Origin: DATLGB01 sp963726825
GTDB taxonomy: Bacteria; Actinomycetota; Thermoleophilia; Solirubrobacterales; Solirubrobacteraceae
DNA: 64,000 nucleotides
Assembly (NCBI GenBank): GCA_963726825.1
Contig: CAVSDT010000002.1
Coordinates: forward strand, 1,054,001-1,118,000
Direction: 5' to 3'
The translations under genes were made by a program, and so were the position numbers. Below are positions 1 through 8,625 of this stretch, in pieces; position 1 is the first letter of the stretch; the number at the start of each line of letters is the position of its first letter. The notes beneath the pieces were generated by a model. That model ran no database searches and had not been told where the DNA came from. It worked only from the letters and a program-made list of their open reading frames with translations.

Positions 1-1127
1 CCGTCAACCAGGTCCGCTCGACGATCGAGGGCGAGGGCTTCGACAACGTCGAGGTCCAGAAGGTCACGAACGCCGACCTCGGCAAGAACGTCTACGCGAT
101 CTCCACCGGCCAGCTGCAGCCGCCGCAGGTCGGCCGGGTGGAGGAGGCGCTCCAGCGCGACTTCGGCACGGCGCAGCCGCCGTCCTCGACCTCGATCGGC
201 CCGACGTTCGGCAAGTCGATCGCCAACTCGGCGCTGGTGGCGATCATCGCCTCGCTGCTCGTCATCTCCGTCTACATCGCCCTGCGCTTCGAATGGAAGT
301 ACGCCGTCCCGGTGCTGATCGCGCTCGCGCACGACATCCTCATCACCGGTGGCGTCTACGCCCTCGTCGGTCGGGAGGTGACCGCGTCGACCGTCGCGGC
401 CCTGCTCACCATCCTCGGCTACTCGCTCTACGACACGATCATCGTGTTCGACCGCATCCGCGAGAACGCGCCGCGCATGCCCAACGCGACGTTCTCCCAG
501 ATCGTCAACCGCTCCGCGTCGGAGGTCATCGTGCGATCCCTCGCCACGTCGTTCTCGACGCTGCTGCCGGTCCTCGCGCTGCTGCTGTTCGGCGGCGACA
601 CGCTGAAGGACTTCGCGTTCGCGCTGCTCGTCGGCATCGCCTCGGGCGCCTACTCGTCCCTGTTCATCGCCGGTCCCGTGCTCGTGCACTGGAAGGAGCG
701 CGAGCCGATCTACCGCCGCCGCCGCCAGCGCGTCCTCGATGACCTGGGCCACGTGCCCGCCTACGCGGCCGGAACCCACGGCGCCGAGGTGGAGCCGCCC
801 TCCAAGCGGCGGGTCACGACGACGTCCGATCCTGCGCAGGGCGTCAGCGACCGCGAGTTCGACGAGCTCGTCGCCAACCTCGGCGTGGAGGACGAGCGGG
901 CCGCGCGCGCCGGCGCCGGCCGGCCGGGCGGCGGACGGCGTGCCCGTGCCGCCCGCGGCGAGGACGTCTCGTCACGCGGCCAGACCCCGCCGCCCGCGCC
1001 AGGCGCCGGCGGTGAGTCGCCCGCGTCCCGCGACGCCGGCGACGACGGGCCGTCTGACGCCGGCGGCAGCACGCCGCGGGGCGGGCGCCGCAAGTCACGC
1101 AACGCTCGACACGGGAGGCCGCGCTGA
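1..1127 (+). CDS. secF: Protein translocase subunit SecF (5' truncated by the window edge)
   Basis: SecF partners SecD in the membrane and uses the proton gradient to help SecYEG complete protein export. The reading frame is open from base 3, so the gene starts before the window; the first in-frame GTG at 138 is internal. The visible part has the SecF core: one long hydrophobic segment, the loop FDRIREN, and four further membrane segments ending at KEREPIYRRR near base 717. After that comes a tail of about 135 residues rich in Gly, Arg, Ala and Pro, longer than usual for SecF and probably disordered cytoplasmic sequence. Its stop overlaps the next gene by one base (TGATG), suggesting translational coupling. 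secD should lie just upstream. Confidence 0.95.
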   Translation, partial: VNQVRSTIEGEGFDNVEVQKVTNADLGKNVYAISTGQLQPPQVGRVEEALQRDFGTAQPPSSTSIGPTFGKSIANSALVAIIASLLVISVYIALRFEWKYAVPVLIALAHDILITGGVYALVGREVTASTVAALLTILGYSLYDTIIVFDRIRENAPRMPNATFSQIVNRSASEVIVRSLATSFSTLLPVLALLLFGGDTLKDFAFALLVGIASGAYSSLFIAGPVLVHWKEREPIYRRRRQRVLDDLGHVPAYAAGTHGAEVEPPSKRRVTTTSDPAQGVSDREFDELVANLGVEDERAARAGAGRPGGGRRARAARGEDVSSRGQTPPPAPGAGGESPASRDAGDDGPSDAGGSTPRGGRRKSRNARHGRPR

Positions 1128-1423
1128 TGGCCGCGCTGGTGTGGTGCATGGTCGGTCTGGCCATCTGGCACGGGACGATCTTCCTCCCGGACCGCTTCCT
1201 CGGCGGCATCGTCGGGGCGTTCGTCGGGGCCGTGATCGGCTCGTTCGTCTTCGGCTTCATCGTGAACGGCCTGACCGTTCCGGGCAACAGCGACATGAGC
1301 CTCCTGACCGCCGTGGAGTCGATCCCGGGGTGCCTGATCGGGCTCGCGGTCGTCTACGCCCTCGGCGTGCGCGCCGAGAACGCCGAGGCGGCCCACTCGG
1401 GCGGCCTCGCGCCGCGCCGCTAG
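1127..1423 (+). CDS. Small membrane protein of unknown function
   Basis: 98 residues starting at the ATG that overlaps the secF stop. Three hydrophobic stretches are visible: about residues 3-20, a Gly-rich one at 26-50 (GGIVGAFVGAVIGSFVFG), and one near 62-80. The polar C-terminus ends in Arg-Arg. The glycine-zipper-like middle helix recalls small GlsB/YeaQ-type membrane proteins, but I cannot assign a family. Coupling to secF suggests a membrane role; the function is unknown. Confidence 0.7.
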   Translation: MAALVWCMVGLAIWHGTIFLPDRFLGGIVGAFVGAVIGSFVFGFIVNGLTVPGNSDMSLLTAVESIPGCLIGLAVVYALGVRAENAEAAHSGGLAPRR

Positions 1424-1477
1424 ACCAAAACCGCCCACGTTGCAGGGCGGACGCGGCGCAGCGTCCGACCGCGCCCG

Positions 1478-1483
1478 TACGTT
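1478..1483 (+). promoter_or_regulatory. Putative -10 element (TACGTT) for leaderless recJ
   Basis: TACGTT ends 6 bases before the recJ GTG at 1490, so the start codon would be the first transcribed base. No Shine-Dalgarno sequence is present. The same hexamer sits 6 bases before the GTG of the gene starting at 13014 on the other strand. Inferred from position and recurrence. Confidence 0.5.
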
Positions 1484-1489
1484 GCCCGG

Positions 1490-4003
1490 GTGCCCGACGT
1501 CCGCTTCGACCTCGCCCCGTACGCCTTCGCGGACGCGCGGCGGCTGGTCGATGCGCTCGGCGTCTCGCACACCCTGGCGCAGGTGCTCGCCCGCCGTGGG
1601 CTCACGGATCCCGAGGACGCCAGGGTGTTCCTGGACGGCGAGGTCCGACACCCGCTCGACGCCTTCGGCGGGCTGCGCGCCGGCGCCGCCCTGATCCTCG
1701 ATCACGTCCGCCGCGGGTCCCGCATCACGGTCCACGGCGACTACGACGTGGACGGCGTGAGCTCCACGGCCATCCTCGTGCGGGTGCTGCGCACGCTCGG
1801 CGCCCGGGTGGACTGGTACCTGCCCAGCCGCACCGAGGACGGCTACGGCCTGGCCGCCGCGACCGTCGACCGGCTCGCCACGCGCGGGACCCAGCTGCTG
1901 GTCACTGCCGATTGTGCGATCACCGCCGTCGACGAGGTCGCGCGGGCCCGCGCGGCGGGGATGGACGTCGTGGTCACCGACCACCACGCGCCGCGCGCCG
2001 ACGGGACCCTCCCCGATGCCCCGATCATCCATCCGCGGCTCGGCGGGAACCCGTGTCGGGACCTGTGCGCCGCCGGCGTCGCCCTCAAGGTGGCCGGTGC
2101 GCTGCTGGACGCTGCGGGCCTGGACCCGGCGCTCGCGGACGAGGACCTCGACCTCGTCGCCCTCGCCACGGTCGCCGACGTCGTGGCGCTCCACGACGAG
2201 AACCGCACGCTCGTGCGTCAGGGCCTGCGGGCGCTGCGCACGACCCGCAAGCCGGGCCTGCGCGCGCTCCTGAAGGTCGCGCGCGCCGACCCCAGCGGCC
2301 TGGACGCGAGCACGATCGGCTTCCGGCTGGCACCGCGCATCAACGCCGCCGGGCGGATCGCCCGTGCCGACGCGGGCCTGGAGCTCCTGCTGACGACCGA
2401 TCCCGCACGCGCGGAGCAGATCGCCGCCGACCTCGACGCCCTCAACCACGACCGGCGCGAGGTCGAGCAGCGGATCCGCTTCGAGGCCGAGGCGATGGTG
2501 CGGGAGATGGGCGACCGCCCCGCGTACGTGCTCGCGGGGGAGGGCTGGCACGCGGGCGTGATCGGCATCGTCGCCGCGCGCATCGCCGAGCGCACCTTCC
2601 GCCCGACGGTGATGATCGCGCTCGACGGCGAGGAGGGGACCGGCTCGGGCCGCTCGATCCCCGCCTTCGACCTGCTCGCCGGCCTCGAGGCCGGCCGGCG
2701 CCACCTGCTGCGCCATGGCGGCCACCGCGCCGCCGCCGGCTGCACGATCCGCCGCGACGAGGTCGAGGGGTTCCGCCAGGCCTTCGAGGCGCATGCGGCC
2801 GACGTGCTCACGCCCGCGGATCTGATCGCCGTCGAGCGCATCGACGCCGTCGTCAGCGGGGACGTGCTCGGGCTCGAGCTGGCGGAGGACCTCGCGCGGC
2901 TCGAGCCCTGCGGCAACGCCAATCCCGCCGTCACGCTGCTCGTGCCCGCGGCCACCGTCGCCGATCCCAAGCCGCTCGGCTCCGAGGGCAAGCACCTCGC
3001 GTTCTCGCTCCGTGCGGGCGGGGCGTCCTCCCGCGCCGTGCGCTTCGGGGCCGGCGACCGCCCGCCGTGCGGCCCGGAGGACTGCGTCGACGTCGCGGTC
3101 CGGCTGGAGGTCAACCACTTCAACGGCACCGTCGAGCCGCGCGTGGTCGTGCGCCGCGCGCGCCCCGTTCCCGGCGAACCCGTCGGCGTGGTGGGCGAGG
3201 ACGACTTCGAGGCGCGCGTCCGGGCCGAGCTCGGGGCCGAGCTGTCCGTGGCCGCGTGGTGCGGCGGCGGGCCTGACGGCGCAACCCCCGCGGCGGCGCT
3301 GCGCACCCGTCGCGACGCGCGGGGCAGCGGCCTCGCCGGCACGCTGACGGACCTCGTCGGCACCGGCGAGCGGGTGCTGGCCGTGACGGCCCACGCCGCC
3401 CACCGCGCGAGCACGCTCCGCGCACGCCTCGGCGGCTTCGACGTGACGTCCTGGGACGCGCTGCTCCACGACCCGGACCTCGCGGCGCCCTACGGCCACG
3501 TCGTGGCGCTGGACCCGCCGGCGCACCCCGACATGCTCCGCGCGCTCGACGCGCTGCCGGGCCGCGGCTTCACCCATCTCGCCTGGGGCGACCCTGAGCT
3601 ACGCTTCGCACAGACGATCCATGCGTGGGAACACACCCAGCGAGAGCCACTTCAAGCCGTCTACCGGGCACTGCGCGCCGCCCGGCGCGAGCCGGCTCTC
3701 GTCCCGGCCGGGGACCTCGACGTCCCTGAGCCGTCCGGGCTGCGCGGCCCGGAGCTCCACGCCGTCCTGCGCGGGGACGGTTCGCAGCCGCGCACCGCGG
3801 CCTACGCCGGCCGGCTGCTCCGCGTGCTCGCCGAGCTCGGCCTCGTCCGCGCCGTCGACGGCGACGGCGACGGGCTCGCCGTGGCGGTCGTCCCGGATCC
3901 CGAGCGCACCGCGCTGGAGCGCTCGGAGGCCTTCAACGCCTACGAGCGGCGCCGCACGGAGGGCTTCGCATGGCTGACGCACCGGACATCACCCGCGGGC
4001 TGA
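1490..4003 (+). CDS. recJ: Single-stranded-DNA-specific exonuclease RecJ
   Basis: 5'-3' single-strand DNA exonuclease of recombination and mismatch repair. DHH-family motifs are clear: HGDYDVDG at residues 82-89, TADCA near 139-143 and DHH at 164-166. The DHHA1 motif GGHRAAAG lies near residue 407, and an OB-fold region follows. At 837 residues it is longer than Gram-negative RecJ. The last 250 or so residues (VVALDPP, later a winged-helix-like stretch ending AYERRRTEGFAWL) resemble the extra C-terminal domain of Firmicutes RecJ (RecJ_C). The GTG start is chosen because the family N-terminus begins there and a -10 lies 6 bases upstream. The 3' end overlaps rel by 34 bases. Confidence 0.93.
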   Translation: MPDVRFDLAPYAFADARRLVDALGVSHTLAQVLARRGLTDPEDARVFLDGEVRHPLDAFGGLRAGAALILDHVRRGSRITVHGDYDVDGVSSTAILVRVLRTLGARVDWYLPSRTEDGYGLAAATVDRLATRGTQLLVTADCAITAVDEVARARAAGMDVVVTDHHAPRADGTLPDAPIIHPRLGGNPCRDLCAAGVALKVAGALLDAAGLDPALADEDLDLVALATVADVVALHDENRTLVRQGLRALRTTRKPGLRALLKVARADPSGLDASTIGFRLAPRINAAGRIARADAGLELLLTTDPARAEQIAADLDALNHDRREVEQRIRFEAEAMVREMGDRPAYVLAGEGWHAGVIGIVAARIAERTFRPTVMIALDGEEGTGSGRSIPAFDLLAGLEAGRRHLLRHGGHRAAAGCTIRRDEVEGFRQAFEAHAADVLTPADLIAVERIDAVVSGDVLGLELAEDLARLEPCGNANPAVTLLVPAATVADPKPLGSEGKHLAFSLRAGGASSRAVRFGAGDRPPCGPEDCVDVAVRLEVNHFNGTVEPRVVVRRARPVPGEPVGVVGEDDFEARVRAELGAELSVAAWCGGGPDGATPAAALRTRRDARGSGLAGTLTDLVGTGERVLAVTAHAAHRASTLRARLGGFDVTSWDALLHDPDLAAPYGHVVALDPPAHPDMLRALDALPGRGFTHLAWGDPELRFAQTIHAWEHTQREPLQAVYRALRAARREPALVPAGDLDVPEPSGLRGPELHAVLRGDGSQPRTAAYAGRLLRVLAELGLVRAVDGDGDGLAVAVVPDPERTALERSEAFNAYERRRTEGFAWLTHRTSPAG

Positions 4004-6363
4004 CCGACGCACCCGAGAGCGGCCCGATCGACGCGTCGCCGCCTGCCATGACGGGCCCGGAGCCGGACGCGAGCACCCTCGAGTCCTTCGTCCACCGCGA
4101 GGAGGTCGGCCTCGCCGAAGGCGGGCCGGTCGAGGCGGTCGACACCACCGCCGACCTGTCGGACTCCGAGAAGGAGCTGCTCGCGGACCTGTTCGCGATC
4201 GTCTCCGAGCACGCCGACGACACGGGCGCCCCGATCGACCGCGAGCGCGTCCTGGACGCCTTCGTGTTCGCCTGCGAGCACCATCAGCACCAGCGCCGCA
4301 AGTCCGGCGAGGAGTTCATCGTGCATCCCGTCGGCGTGGCGAAGATCTGCGCCGGCATGCGGCTGGACACCGAGACGCTGTGCGCCGCGCTGCTCCACGA
4401 CACCGTCGAGGACACCTCCGCCTCGATCGACGAGGTGCGTGAGCGCTTCGGCGAGGACGTCTCCGGCCTGGTCGACGGCGTCACCAAGCTCACGGGGATC
4501 ATCTTCCAGTCGCGCGACGAGGCGCAGGCGGAGAACTACCGCAAGATGCTCGTGGCGATGGCCACGGACATCCGGGTCATCCTGATCAAGCTCGCCGACC
4601 GCCTGCACAACATGCGCACGCTCGGCTCGATGCCGAAGCAGAAGCAGTTCGACAAGGCCAAGGAGACCCTCGAGATCTACGCGCCGATCGCGCATCGGCT
4701 CGGCATCCACGCGATCAAGTGGGAGCTCGAGGACCTCGCCTTCGCGACGCTGCATCCGCGCAAGTACCAGGAGATCAAGGTCCTGGTCAACCAGCAGCGC
4801 GACGAGCGGGAGCGCTACGTCGCCAAGGCGGGCCGGTACCTGGCGCAGGAGCTCGAGGCGCTCGGCATCCACGCCGAGATCTCCGGCCGCGCCAAGCACT
4901 TCTACTCCATCTACACGAAGATGACCAAGAAGGGCCGGGAGTTCAACGAGATCTACGACCTCACCGCCATGCGGGTGATCGTGGACTCCGTGAAGGACTG
5001 CTACGGCGGCGTCGGCGTCATCCACTCGCTGTGGAAGCCGTTGCCGGGGCGATTCAAGGACATGATCGCCATGCCCAAGTTCAACATGTACCAGGCCCTG
5101 CACACCACGGTGATCGGGCCCGAGGGCCGGCCGCTGGAGATCCAGATCCGCACGCGCGAGATGCACGAGCGGGCCGAGTACGGCGTCGCGGCGCACTGGA
5201 AGTACAAGGAGGCGCCCGACGGCGCCCCCGCGCAGGACCCCACCGACGTCAAGCTCAAGTGGCTCAAGGCGCTGCTGGACGAGGACCAGGACCTCGACCC
5301 GCAGGAGTTCGCCGCCAACCTCAAGGACCACCTCGTGCAGGAGGAGGTCTACGTCTTCACCCCCAAGGGCGAGGTCAAGCGCCTCGGGATCGGCGCGACC
5401 CCGCTCGACTTCGCCTACGAGGTCCACACCGACGTCGGCCACCGCTGCGTCGGCGCGAAGGTCAACGGCAAGATCGTGCCGCTGCACTACACGCTGGAGT
5501 CGGGCGACATCGTCGAGGTCATGACGTCCAAGCGCGACCGCGGCCCGTCGCGCGACTGGCTGGCCGTCGTCAAGACGACCCGCGCGCGCAACAAGATCAA
5601 GCAGTGGTTCAAGCAGGAGTCGCGCGTGGACTCCGAGCACACCGGCCGCGAGCTGCTGCAGGAGCACCTCAAGAAGGCCGGCCTGCCGGCCCAGCGGATG
5701 ACGGGCTCCGGCCTGCTCGCCGACGTCATCCGCGAGATGGGCTTCCGCAAGGCCGACGAGTTCTACATCGCGCTCGGCGCCGCGAAGATCTCCCCGAAGG
5801 TCGTCGTCAACAAGGTCATGCAGCGCCTCAAGCAGGGTGAGGCGGCCGACGACCAGCCGGCGCAGCAGATCATCCCGGCGCGCTCGCCGCGGACGACGAA
5901 GTCCTCGTCGCAGTACGGCATCTCCGTCGAGGGCATCGACGACGTCCCCCTGCGGCTGGCCAAGTGCTGCCGCCCCGTCTCGGGCGACGACATCCTCGGC
6001 TACGTCTCGCTCGGGCGCGGCATCACCATCCACCGCACCGACTGCCCGAACGCCGTCGCACTGCGCAAGGACCCCGAGCGCTTCGTCCAGGTGCAGTGGG
6101 CGGGGGAGAACGACACGGCCTTCCGCGTCGAGCTGCAGGTCGACGGCTTCGACCGCCACCGCCTCCTCGCCGACATCGCCTCCACCTTCGCCGAGGCGGG
6201 CATGAGCATCGTCGAGGCGACGTGCACCACGAGCCACCCGATGATCAAGAACCGCTTCGTCGTCGAGGTGGCGGAGGCCCAGGCGGTCAAGACCGTCGTC
6301 TCGCGCCTGCGCCAGATCGACGCGGTCTTCGACGCCTACCGCGTCACGCCCTCGGGCAGCTAG
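3970..6363 (+). CDS. rel: Bifunctional (p)ppGpp synthetase/hydrolase (Rel/RSH)
   Basis: Makes and degrades the stringent-response alarmone (p)ppGpp. Domains in order: an N-terminal extension of about 60 residues; the HD hydrolase with catalytic HD at 143-144 (LLHDTVED); the synthetase domain with RFKD near residue 361, the signature of bifunctional rather than RelA-type enzymes; TGS from about 457 (EVYVFTPKGEV); a conserved Cys-Cys helical region (KCCRPVSGDD); and a C-terminal ACT domain from about 715. At 797 residues it matches full-length actinobacterial Rel. The ATG lies inside the recJ 3' end, so translation is probably coupled. The stop overlaps that of the convergent lipid kinase gene by 4 bases. 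Confidence 0.95.
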   Translation: MADAPDITRGLTDAPESGPIDASPPAMTGPEPDASTLESFVHREEVGLAEGGPVEAVDTTADLSDSEKELLADLFAIVSEHADDTGAPIDRERVLDAFVFACEHHQHQRRKSGEEFIVHPVGVAKICAGMRLDTETLCAALLHDTVEDTSASIDEVRERFGEDVSGLVDGVTKLTGIIFQSRDEAQAENYRKMLVAMATDIRVILIKLADRLHNMRTLGSMPKQKQFDKAKETLEIYAPIAHRLGIHAIKWELEDLAFATLHPRKYQEIKVLVNQQRDERERYVAKAGRYLAQELEALGIHAEISGRAKHFYSIYTKMTKKGREFNEIYDLTAMRVIVDSVKDCYGGVGVIHSLWKPLPGRFKDMIAMPKFNMYQALHTTVIGPEGRPLEIQIRTREMHERAEYGVAAHWKYKEAPDGAPAQDPTDVKLKWLKALLDEDQDLDPQEFAANLKDHLVQEEVYVFTPKGEVKRLGIGATPLDFAYEVHTDVGHRCVGAKVNGKIVPLHYTLESGDIVEVMTSKRDRGPSRDWLAVVKTTRARNKIKQWFKQESRVDSEHTGRELLQEHLKKAGLPAQRMTGSGLLADVIREMGFRKADEFYIALGAAKISPKVVVNKVMQRLKQGEAADDQPAQQIIPARSPRTTKSSSQYGISVEGIDDVPLRLAKCCRPVSGDDILGYVSLGRGITIHRTDCPNAVALRKDPERFVQVQWAGENDTAFRVELQVDGFDRHRLLADIASTFAEAGMSIVEATCTTSHPMIKNRFVVEVAEAQAVKTVVSRLRQIDAVFDAYRVTPSGS

Positions 6364-7337
6364 GCGACGACGAGCAGGCCGCCGGGCCGGACGGAGAACT
6401 CCGCCGTCTCGGCCTCGCCGACGTAGTCCCCGTCCACCTGGATCGGGACCGGCCGGCCGTCCTGGGAGCGCACGACGATCCGCTCCGCGCCGCGGAAGCC
6501 GGTCACGCGGCGGTGCTTGTCGACCTTCGCGCGTGACGAGAGCGCCCGCCAGCCGATCGTGGGGACGTCGATCGCGGACGCGCGCTCGAGCACGGCGCCG
6601 CCGAGGTCGCCCGAGTCCAGCGTCTGGCCCTCGACGAGCTCGATCGGCCGGGTGCGGAAGTACGTGTAGGGCTCGCCGTTCTGGACGAAGACGGACACGC
6701 CGGCGATCGGCTCGCCTCCGTCGACGGACGCCTCGACCCGGAGCGGGTTGATCACGTAGCGGCGCAGGAACACCCCGGTGGCCGAGGTCGCGTAGAAGAG
6801 CGGGCCGTAGCGCGCCTTGAGCTTGGGATGCGCGTCGACGCGCTCGACGACGGAGGCGTCCAGGCCGGCCCCGGCGGCGAAGGTGAACAGGCGGTCGTTG
6901 ACGACGCCGAGATCGACGGGGCGCGGGTTCCAGTCGTCGGCGAGGCGCAGCAGGTGCTCCGTCGCGTCGACGACGTCGTTGGGGATGCCGAGCATGCGGC
7001 AGTAGACGTTGGTCGCCCCACCGGGCAGCGGGACGAGCGGCGTGGCGGAGCCCGCGAGGCCGTTGGCGGCCTCGTTGACCGTGCCGTCCCCGCCGAAGGC
7101 GACGACGACGTCGTAGCCCTCCCCGGCGGCCTCGCGGCACAGCTCGGTGGCGTGGTTGCGGCGCTGCGTGTCGACGGCCTCGACGTGGTAGCGGCCCTGG
7201 AGCGCGTAGACGACGAGGTGCTTGAGCCGGTCCGACATCGTCGTCGCGTACGGGTTGACGATGACGAGCATGCGCTTGGCCTGCGACGGGGCCTCGAGGG
7301 CCGCCGCGCGCTCCAGGCGCTCGAAGTCGTCCGTCAT
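6360..7337 (-). CDS. Diacylglycerol kinase-family lipid kinase
   Basis: 325 residues with the DAGK catalytic fold: the N-terminal MLVIVNPYA strand, the nucleotide-binding GGDGTVNE motif, and PLPGGATNVYCRML. Members phosphorylate diacylglycerol, sphingosine or related lipids using ATP; the substrate here is unknown. I chose the ATG 17 bases after the corA stop because homology starts just after it; an open extension to 7394 runs over corA. It follows corA and is probably cotranscribed with it. Confidence 0.85.
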   Translation of the reverse strand: MTDDFERLERAAALEAPSQAKRMLVIVNPYATTMSDRLKHLVVYALQGRYHVEAVDTQRRNHATELCREAAGEGYDVVVAFGGDGTVNEAANGLAGSATPLVPLPGGATNVYCRMLGIPNDVVDATEHLLRLADDWNPRPVDLGVVNDRLFTFAAGAGLDASVVERVDAHPKLKARYGPLFYATSATGVFLRRYVINPLRVEASVDGGEPIAGVSVFVQNGEPYTYFRTRPIELVEGQTLDSGDLGGAVLERASAIDVPTIGWRALSSRAKVDKHRRVTGFRGAERIVVRSQDGRPVPIQVDGDYVGEAETAEFSVRPGGLLVVA

Positions 7338-7353
7338 CCCGGTGGGTCGATGC

Positions 7354-8346
7354 TCAGAGGAAGCCACGCTTGCGGAAGAAGTAGAGCAGGCCACCGAGCA
7401 CCACGGCCATGATCCCCATGATCACCCAGAAGGCGTGCAGGCTGCTCTGGCCCGGGACCCCGGTGTTCATGCCGAAGATGGACGCCAGCAGGGTGAGCGG
7501 GAGGAGGATGACGCTGAAGGCGGTCAGGACCCGGAAGGTCTCGTTGCCTCGGTGGGCGAGGACGGACTCGTTGGTGGACTCGAGCGCCTCGACCACCTCC
7601 TTGTAGTTCTCGAGCATGTCCCAGATGCGCTCCGACGCGTCGTTGATGTCGTCGAAGTAGATGTCGAGGTCGTCGGCGATGTAGCGCGCCTTGTTGCGCT
7701 CGAGATCGCGGAACGTCGCGCGCTGCGGGCGGACGATCTTGCGGAAGTTGATGATCTCCTGCTTGACGTTCGAGAGGTCGCGGACGACGTCCTCGGCCGC
7801 GCCCTCGAACATCTCCTCCTCGATGCGGTCGAGCTTGTTGCCCATCTTGCGCAGCATGGGGAAGCACGCGTCCACGCACGCGTCGATGATGCGGTACAGC
7901 AGGTAGCCGGAGCCCTTGCCGAAGTGGCGGTCGCGCTCCTCCTCGTCGCGCTCGCAGCGCTCGAAGAGGTACTCGATCGGCTGCAGCGGCTCGTTCGGGA
8001 TCGTGATGATGTAGTCGGGCCCGATGAAGATGTCGAGCTCGGCGGCGTTGAGGCGGCCGGCGCGCTTGTCGTAGCGCGGGAAGTGCAGGACGATGAACAG
8101 GTAGTCGTCGTACTCGTCGACCTTCGGCCGCTGGTTGCGGGAGTAGACGTCCTCGTAGTCGAGCGGGTGGAAGTCGAACTGCTCCTCGAGCCACGCCTGA
8201 TCGACGCCGCGCGGACGCTCGATGTTGATCCAGCGCAGGCCGTCGGCCTCGACGACCTCGGCGCGCGGCTGATCCGGCCGTTGGGCGACCTCAGCGGCGG
8301 GGGCGGCGCGCAGCCGGCGAATGCGGGGCTTCGGAAGGCTCGGCAT
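7354..8346 (-). CDS. corA: CorA-family magnesium/divalent cation transporter
   Basis: 330 residues. A long soluble N-terminal domain rich in charged helices is followed by two C-terminal membrane helices separated by the diagnostic GMN motif (IFGMNTGVPG) near residue 295. The protein ends in the basic tail FFRKRGFL. CorA forms pentameric channels for Mg2+, Co2+ or Ni2+. The gene lies divergent from the SAM riboswitch unit. Confidence 0.93.
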   Translation of the reverse strand: MPSLPKPRIRRLRAAPAAEVAQRPDQPRAEVVEADGLRWINIERPRGVDQAWLEEQFDFHPLDYEDVYSRNQRPKVDEYDDYLFIVLHFPRYDKRAGRLNAAELDIFIGPDYIITIPNEPLQPIEYLFERCERDEEERDRHFGKGSGYLLYRIIDACVDACFPMLRKMGNKLDRIEEEMFEGAAEDVVRDLSNVKQEIINFRKIVRPQRATFRDLERNKARYIADDLDIYFDDINDASERIWDMLENYKEVVEALESTNESVLAHRGNETFRVLTAFSVILLPLTLLASIFGMNTGVPGQSSLHAFWVIMGIMAVVLGGLLYFFRKRGFL

Positions 8347-8390
8347 CCGGACTCAGCGGTTCGTCGGTCGACGGCAGCGGCACAGGACGA

Positions 8391-8396
8391 AGCATA
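8391..8396 (-). promoter_or_regulatory. Putative corA -10 element (TATGCT)
   Basis: TATGCT reads toward corA and would give a leader of about 38 bases before the ATG. Its -35 region falls on the opposite-strand -10 (TACAGT, 8414-8419) of the riboswitch unit, so the two promoters overlap face to face and could compete. Inference from sequence only. Confidence 0.45.
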
Positions 8397-8413
8397 ACCG
8401 TCCGCCGGTCGAG

Positions 8414-8419
8414 TACAGT
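8414..8419 (+). promoter_or_regulatory. Putative -10 element (TACAGT) for the riboswitch-controlled transcript
   Basis: TACAGT places the start of transcription near 8426, four bases before the first base of the riboswitch P1 stem, the spacing expected for a riboswitch promoter. Confidence 0.55.
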
Positions 8420-8429
8420 TCCCACCAGA

Positions 8430-8549
8430 CGCATCCAGAGGGGAGGAGGGATTGGCCCGACGATACCCCGCCAACCGCTTCGTGACTTCGGTCGCAGAGA
8501 ACGGTGGCAATTCCAACAGGCACCAAGACAAGAATGCCTGGGAGATGCG
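8430..8549 (+). ncRNA. SAM-I (S-box) riboswitch upstream of thrC
   Basis: The aptamer core matches the S-box consensus: a kink-turn and P2 region (AGAGGGGAGGAGGGATT), GGCCCGACGATACCCC with CCAACC following, then GGTGGCAATTCC and a closing GGGAGATGCG. P1 is formed by CGCATC (8430-8435) pairing with GATGCG (8544-8549). Downstream there is no U-run terminator. The 3' P1 strand overlaps GCGG (8547-8550), which can instead pair with CCGC (8565-8568). Control of translation initiation therefore seems likelier than transcription termination. By family knowledge, bound SAM normally turns expression off. The target genes, thrC and a CysO-like carrier, are unusual. Confidence 0.93.
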
Positions 8550-8625
8550 GTCGGGGACCTTCAGCCGCTTGCGCTCTTGACCCGCCCGCACCCCCGGGTG
8601 GACGTGAAAGAGAGACAAGCCCCAG

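Noticed and set aside
761..3577. 938-codon open frame on the minus strand opposite secF end and recJ
   Set aside because: Antisense shadow with biased Arg/Ala/Gly composition and no domains; RecJ motifs are on the plus strand.
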